Assembly: GCA_038230335.1 (NCBI GenBank)
Contig: JBBRNL010000005.1
Span: forward strand, 186,001 to 250,000
DNA from: JBBRDU01 sp038230335
Lineage (GTDB): Bacteria; Verrucomicrobiota; Verrucomicrobiia; Chthoniobacterales; UBA10450
Direction of reading: 5' to 3'
Length of the DNA stretch: 64,000 bases
Shown here: positions 59,835 through 64,000 of the stretch, one piece after another
How the letters are laid out: every line of letters begins with the position of its first letter
Position numbering within the stretch: position 1 is the stretch's first letter
Translations under genes and position numbers: made by a program
Notes under the pieces: generated by a model
What the model saw: only the letters and a program-made list of their open reading frames with translations
Database searches by the model: none
What the model was told of the DNA's origin: nothing

Positions 59835-60638
59835 ATGCTGCGATTCACCAAGATGAACGGCGCGGGCAATGATTTCGTCCTGCTGGACAATCGCCTGGGC
59901 CAGATTCAACTCGAGCCGGGGCAGATCGCGCGCATTTGCGATCGGCACCGTGGAGTCGGTGCGGATGGAATCTTGTTGCTGGAGAAAGCGGTGAATGGCG
60001 CGGACTTTCGCATGCGTTACTACAATGCGGACGGGGGCGAGGCGGAGATGTGCGGGAACGGCGCCCGATGTTTCGCGCGTTTCGCCCACAAGGTGGCGGG
60101 TGCGGCGGGGCACATTTCGTTCGAAACGCCGGCCGGTGTGATTGGGGCTGAGTTGCACGGCGATTCGGTCACCCTGCAAATGAGCGACCCGCAGGATCTT
60201 CGGTTGCATGTCTCCCTGCCCGACATCGCGGACTATGAAGCAGTTCACTTCATCAACAGTGGCGTCCCGCATGTGGTTATTCTGGTGGCGCGTATCGACG
60301 ATATCGATGTGCGGCGGCATGGCGCTGTGATCAGGCGTCACCAGATGTTCGCGCCCAAGGGGGCGAATGTGAATTTTCTAGAGAAACGTGGCTCGAAAAG
60401 CGTAGCCATCCGCACGTATGAACGGGGAGTGGAAGACGAAACGCTCGCCTGCGGCACCGGTGTGGTGGCGAGCGCACTCATTTTCGCGGCGACAGAAAAC
60501 GTGAACGGCCCAATCAGCGTGCTGGTTCGCGGCGGAAGCGAACTCATCGTGGATTTTAAAAAGAACGATCAAAACTTCAGTGCCGTCACGTTAAGCGGGC
60601 CGGCTGAGTTCGTGTTCGAAGGCACGATCGAGCCATAG
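59835..60638 (+). CDS. dapF: Diaminopimelate epimerase
   Basis: DapF converts LL- to meso-diaminopimelate for lysine and peptidoglycan. The 267-residue product has the two catalytic cysteines in EMCGNGARCFARF (Cys 73) and LACGTGVVASAL (Cys 206). MNGAGNDFVLLDN at the N-terminus is typical. It is followed after 12 nt by dapA. Confidence 0.97.
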   Translation: MLRFTKMNGAGNDFVLLDNRLGQIQLEPGQIARICDRHRGVGADGILLLEKAVNGADFRMRYYNADGGEAEMCGNGARCFARFAHKVAGAAGHISFETPAGVIGAELHGDSVTLQMSDPQDLRLHVSLPDIADYEAVHFINSGVPHVVILVARIDDIDVRRHGAVIRRHQMFAPKGANVNFLEKRGSKSVAIRTYERGVEDETLACGTGVVASALIFAATENVNGPISVLVRGGSELIVDFKKNDQNFSAVTLSGPAEFVFEGTIEP

Positions 60639-60650
60639 CAGCCGAATCCA

Positions 60651-61529
60651 ATGTTTCGCGGCACTTTCACTGCGTTGGTCACGCCCTTCCTCGAGGACAG
60701 GATCGATTTTGCTGCGCTGGAAAAACTGCTTGAGGCTCAGTTCGCCGGAGGGGTGACCGGAGTAGTCGCAGTCGGGACTACGGGCGAATCGCCCACATTG
60801 ACGCATGAGGAGCGGGAGAGTGTCATTCGCAAGTCTGTCGAGCTGGGCAAGGGGCGGGGCGCGGTCTTAGCCGGGACCGGCTCTTATTCCACGCGCGACG
60901 CGATCGAAGCGACGAAACGGGCGGAGCAGATGGGGGTGAATGGAGCGCTCGTCGTCTCGCCTTATTATAATAAGCCGAGTCAGGAGGGATTGTTTCGGCA
61001 CTTCAAGGCGATCGCAGATGCAACCTCCATCCCGATCATGCTCTATAACATTCCGGGCCGATGCGGCGTAGACGTGAGCGCCGATACGGTTGTTCGTCTG
61101 GCGGCCGCCTGCCAAAATATCGTTTCGATCAAGGAAGCGAGTGGGAGCGTCGAACGAGTGAGCGAGCTGCGTGGCCGTTTGCCGGAGACGTTTACGATTC
61201 TGAGCGGGGATGATTCGCTGACCTTGCCGTTCATGGCCGTGGGTGCGGTCGGTGTGGTCAGCGTGGCTTCAAATCTTATCCCCTCGGACATTTGTGCTCT
61301 GGTTTCGGCCTTTAATTGTGGTGATGCGGCGACCGCGGAGAAGTTACATCGACGCATGTTCCCGCTGCTGAAGGATTTGTTTATTGAGCCAAATCCGGTT
61401 CCGGTCAAAACGGCCTTGCACTGGCGTGGAGTGATGTCGAGCGCATGCCGCCTGCCCTTGTGCGAAATGACCGAGGCGAACCAGACACGTTTGCGCAAGA
61501 CGATCGAAGCTTTCGAGCAGTCGAGATGA
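60651..61529 (+). CDS. dapA: 4-hydroxy-tetrahydrodipicolinate synthase
   Basis: DapA condenses pyruvate and aspartate semialdehyde, the first step of the lysine branch. The 292-residue protein has TTGESPTLTHEE, the Schiff-base lysine in IVSIKEASGS (Lys 161), and LYNIPGR with its Tyr. Its stop overlaps the dapB start (ATGA at 61526). Confidence 0.97.
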   Translation: MFRGTFTALVTPFLEDRIDFAALEKLLEAQFAGGVTGVVAVGTTGESPTLTHEERESVIRKSVELGKGRGAVLAGTGSYSTRDAIEATKRAEQMGVNGALVVSPYYNKPSQEGLFRHFKAIADATSIPIMLYNIPGRCGVDVSADTVVRLAAACQNIVSIKEASGSVERVSELRGRLPETFTILSGDDSLTLPFMAVGAVGVVSVASNLIPSDICALVSAFNCGDAATAEKLHRRMFPLLKDLFIEPNPVPVKTALHWRGVMSSACRLPLCEMTEANQTRLRKTIEAFEQSR

Positions 61530-62269
61530 AGAAGCCGGTCCGTATTCTATTGGTCGGATCCGATGGTCGCATGGGGCAGGCCATCGTCGACGTGGCGAAA
61601 GGGGATGCGACCATCGATATCGTGGGGCTGTGCGAGAAAGGCGATCCGATCGAGCCGGCCATTTCGCATTCCGACGTGGTGGTCGACTTCAGTCATGCCG
61701 ATGCCATTGATGATATCTGTCGCGCCGTCTCCGCGCGCAAGCAGGCGCTGGTCGTCGGGACGACGGGGCATTCGCCGGAACAGCGCCGCGGGATTGAGCG
61801 ATGTGCCGAATCGATTCCGGTGGTGATGTCCTCCAACTTTAGCGTCGGGGTGAACGCGCTCTTTTGGCTGACGCGAAAGGCCGGCGAACTGCTGGGCCCG
61901 GACTTTGATCTTGAAATCGTCGAGATGCATCACCGATTAAAAAAAGATGCTCCGAGCGGAACTGCGGTCACGCTGGCGGAAATCCTTAAGGCACAACGCA
62001 AGATCGAGACCACCCACTACGGGCGGGAAGGAAACGTGGGCGAGAGAGAAAGCAACGAAATAGGAATTCATTCCATCCGGGGTGGAGACGTGGTGGGCGA
62101 TCATACCGTCATCTTTGCCAGAGACGGCGAGCGCTTGGAGTTGACCCATCGAGCCACGAGCCGGACCACTTTCGCAAAAGGCGCCTTACGTGCGTCCCAC
62201 TGGGTGATGGGGCGACCTCCCGGCCTTTATTCGATGGAAGATGTGCTTGGGTTGCCAGCGGCCAAATGA
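61526..62269 (+). CDS. dapB: 4-hydroxy-tetrahydrodipicolinate reductase
   Basis: DapB reduces the DapA product with NAD(P)H. ATG at 61526 (ATGA overlap with dapA) gives 247 residues; the frame is open upstream only within dapA. Seen are GSDGRMGQAI (nucleotide binding), VVGTTGHSPEQ, and MHHRLKKDAPSGTA with the catalytic His/Lys. Its stop overlaps the folK start. Confidence 0.96.
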   Translation: MKKPVRILLVGSDGRMGQAIVDVAKGDATIDIVGLCEKGDPIEPAISHSDVVVDFSHADAIDDICRAVSARKQALVVGTTGHSPEQRRGIERCAESIPVVMSSNFSVGVNALFWLTRKAGELLGPDFDLEIVEMHHRLKKDAPSGTAVTLAEILKAQRKIETTHYGREGNVGERESNEIGIHSIRGGDVVGDHTVIFARDGERLELTHRATSRTTFAKGALRASHWVMGRPPGLYSMEDVLGLPAAK

Positions 62270-62775
62270 GAGTCGGCGTCGCGCTAGGGTCGAACCTGGG
62301 CGATCGGCTCGAGAATTTACGAAGTGCGAAAGCCGCTCTTGTTCAGTTGCCGGGAGTGGATGTTCCCGTGGCGGCTTCGCCTATTTACGCGACAGCTCCG
62401 GTGGATTGCGAGGAAGGCGCCGCTGAATTCCTGAATGCCGTGGTCGAGTTCGAATACGACGGAGATCCACGTGAATTACTTCCGCAATTGAAAGCGATCG
62501 AAGCCGCCCTGGGGAGACCTTCCCAGCACGTGCGCAACGCTTCCCGGGCCATTGATATCGATTTGCTCTACGCCGCTACCGTCGAGGTTTACGACGAAGG
62601 CCTGCAATTGCCCCATCCGCGCATGGCGGCGCGGCGATTCGTCCTGCAACCGCTGGCCGATATTCGTCCAGACTTGGTTTTGCCAGGCCAGACGAAACCT
62701 GCTAGTGAGTTGCTCGCAATGCTCGATGACTCGTCTAAAGTGCTTCGCCTAACGAACGATTGGCAATCTCGATGA
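62266..62775 (+). CDS. folK: 2-amino-4-hydroxy-6-hydroxymethyldihydropteridine pyrophosphokinase
   Basis: FolK activates the pterin for folate synthesis. The 169-residue product shows VALGSNLGDRLENL, YATAPVDC, FLNAVVEFEYDGDP and the late RAIDIDLLYA metal-binding Asp pair, standard for HPPK. It overlaps dapB upstream and panB downstream by ATGA, so five biosynthetic genes are translationally chained. Confidence 0.94.
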   Translation: MRVGVALGSNLGDRLENLRSAKAALVQLPGVDVPVAASPIYATAPVDCEEGAAEFLNAVVEFEYDGDPRELLPQLKAIEAALGRPSQHVRNASRAIDIDLLYAATVEVYDEGLQLPHPRMAARRFVLQPLADIRPDLVLPGQTKPASELLAMLDDSSKVLRLTNDWQSR

Positions 62776-63539
62776 AAGATTTCCGTGAAATGAAGCAGAG
62801 CGGTGAGAAGATTACCGCTCTGACCGCGTACGATTACCCGACGGCGCGGTTGTTAGATGAGAGCGGCATCGACATCATTTTGGTGGGCGACTCCGTCGGG
62901 ATGGTGGTGCTGGGCTACCAGGATACAACGCAGGTGACGCTGGGGGAGATCGTTCATCACACGCGGGCGGTCGCGCGCGGTGTGCAACGAGCCCTGCTGG
63001 TGGCAGATATGCCGATCAAAACCTATGAAACGCCCGAGCAGGCGGTGACGACGGCGCGCGAACTGGTCTCGGCCGGGGCGGTGGCGGTGAAACTGGAAGG
63101 CGGGGCCAGTCATGCCCGCCGCATCGAAGCGATCGTGCAAGCCGGGATCCCATTCATGGCCCATATCGGGATGCTTCCTCAAAGCGTGCGCGAAGAAGGC
63201 GGTTACCGCTTGAAAGGCCGGACTCAATCCGAAGTCGAACAGTTGATCAATGATGCGCACGCCGTGGAGAAGGCCGGAGCCTTTGCCGTGGTCCTGGAAA
63301 TCGTGACGGCGGATGCGGCCAGGCAGATCACTGACGCCATCGGCATTCCGACGATCGGAATTGGCTCGGGGGACCACTGTGATGGGCAAATTCTTGTCAC
63401 GCACGATTTGATCGGGCTGTTCCCATGGTTTACGCCGAAGTTCGTTGCTCCGGCGGCCCGGGTCGCCGATGAGATCCGGCGTGCGACGACCGCGTTTATT
63501 GAACGAACGCGGAGTGGCAGTGCGTTGTCTAACCGCTAA
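62772..63539 (+). CDS. panB: 3-methyl-2-oxobutanoate hydroxymethyltransferase
   Basis: PanB makes ketopantoate for pantothenate and CoA. ATG at 62772 (ATGA with folK) is preferred to TTG 62760, giving 255 residues. LTAYDYPTARLLDESGIDII, VGDSVGMVVLGY and GAVAVKLEGG, IGIGSGDHCDGQILV are all typical. panC is not in the window. Confidence 0.96.
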   Translation: MKDFREMKQSGEKITALTAYDYPTARLLDESGIDIILVGDSVGMVVLGYQDTTQVTLGEIVHHTRAVARGVQRALLVADMPIKTYETPEQAVTTARELVSAGAVAVKLEGGASHARRIEAIVQAGIPFMAHIGMLPQSVREEGGYRLKGRTQSEVEQLINDAHAVEKAGAFAVVLEIVTADAARQITDAIGIPTIGIGSGDHCDGQILVTHDLIGLFPWFTPKFVAPAARVADEIRRATTAFIERTRSGSALSNR

Positions 63540-63580
63540 CAGTTGGCAACTTCGCTGCCGGTTGGCTGGTTCAAGTAGAG

Positions 63581-64000
63581 ATGAGATTATCCGAGTTTAG
63601 TGAATTCGATACAGACGGTTTGCTCACGGCGAGCAAGCAACGGAACTGGCTTTGGTTCGGGCTGATTGTTTCTCTGGCACTCCATTTGGGGCTTTGCACG
63701 TATTTTTACCGCACGGGATTTCAGTCGGTCAATACAGCCGCATTGCCCGCTCCGCCGCAGCCTACCTTCAAAGTGAGGAACGTGGATCTCTCGCCTCAGC
63801 TCGATAAGAACAGCGTGGACCAAAGCAACGCCGCGGCCAAACCGGAGCCGGATAAAGCGCAGGATCAATTGCCCGACGAAAAGAAGTCGTTCGACAAACT
63901 CCTCCAGGACGTGCAGGCGAGCGCGGCCATGCCGGATGATGTGCGCGATGCGTTGCCCGATCAACCGAAGGTGGAACCGAACGCCAACTCCATTATGACG
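63581..64000 (+). CDS. Membrane-anchored protein, 3' end cut off
   Basis: An open frame of 140 codons starts at ATG 63581 and runs off the window. It has a short cytosolic N-terminus (MRLSEFSEFDTDG), one transmembrane helix at about residues 24-42 (LWFGLIVSLALHLGLCTYFY), then a Pro-rich and acidic extracytoplasmic part (ALPAPPQPTFKVRNVDLSPQ and later DKAQDQLPDEKKSFDKLLQD). This resembles the start of TonB-like or VWA-type anchored proteins, but the visible part is not diagnostic. Confidence 0.75.
   Translation, partial: MRLSEFSEFDTDGLLTASKQRNWLWFGLIVSLALHLGLCTYFYRTGFQSVNTAALPAPPQPTFKVRNVDLSPQLDKNSVDQSNAAAKPEPDKAQDQLPDEKKSFDKLLQDVQASAAMPDDVRDALPDQPKVEPNANSIMT

Overview
The window reads as a chromosomal piece of a GC-rich, Gram-negative-type soil bacterium, most likely a member of the Verrucomicrobiota (Spartobacteria/Chthoniobacterales-like). 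This is an inference. It rests on a PEP-CTERM surface protein, a DUF6600 lipoprotein, a stand-alone SWIB-domain protein, HAF-repeat and kelch/HYR secreted proteins, DUF2142 and TMTC-like membrane proteins, a dapF-dapA-dapB lysine/peptidoglycan branch, and spacers packed with many families of short palindromic repeats. No phage, plasmid, transposase, CRISPR or rRNA signal was seen. One tRNA gene, tRNA-Arg(CCG), is present.

Layout. 0-4.3 kb: the 3' part of a hybrid histidine kinase, a secreted thioredoxin-like protein, a SWIB protein, a REC-SpoIIE phosphatase and a lipoprotein. 4.4-9.5 kb: aroA-cmk-plsC, then a small membrane protein and a large DUF6600 lipoprotein. 9.5-12.3 kb: an unusual single-chain fusion of a metallo-beta-lactamase DNA exonuclease and an ATP-dependent DNA ligase. 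12.7-18.0 kb: a STAS antagonist and GAF-SpoIIE phosphatase coupled to grpE-dnaJ-rsmE. 18.6-30.4 kb: a PEP-CTERM protein followed by an island of six large polytopic GT-C-like membrane proteins (STT3/PMT-like, two tandem TMTC-like paralogues, two ArnT/PMT-like, one DUF2142). 30.6-32.7 kb: the rplS-rnhB-yraN block. 33.0-36 kb: tRNA-Arg, a HAF-repeat exported protein, thioredoxin and a tail-anchored repeat protein. 36.1-41.0 kb: ftsK-rodZ-rimO. 41.5-48.6 kb: a peptide transporter plus DUF885 hydrolase, an amidotransferase-like protein, a HAD phosphatase, a capsule-type glycosyltransferase candidate and queD. 48.7-56.5 kb: a DUF4062-TM-TPR protein and an 1836-residue kelch/Ig/HYR exported protein. 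56.5-63.5 kb: queE, a LysE exporter, trpA, a papain-like secreted protein, dapF-dapA-dapB-folK-panB. The right edge cuts a membrane-anchored ORF.

How it fits together. Housekeeping operons (aroA-cmk-plsC, grpE-dnaJ-rsmE, rplS-rnhB-yraN, ftsK-rodZ-rimO, dap-folK-panB) alternate with cell-surface genes. ATGA start/stop overlaps mark translational coupling at the SpoIIE-grpE, dapA-dapB, dapB-folK, folK-panB and TMTC-TMTC junctions.

The most distinctive non-coding signal is a set of spacer palindromes. Several families hold small hairpins in inverted orientation whose loops stay constant while stem bases change in a compensating way. One such element lies in frame in the 5' end of rimO and seems to encode part of its N-terminus. 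The most distinctive protein signals are the exonuclease-ligase fusion, the DUF4062-TM-TPR protein, and the tail-anchored protein with repeated ETVRI-type motifs.
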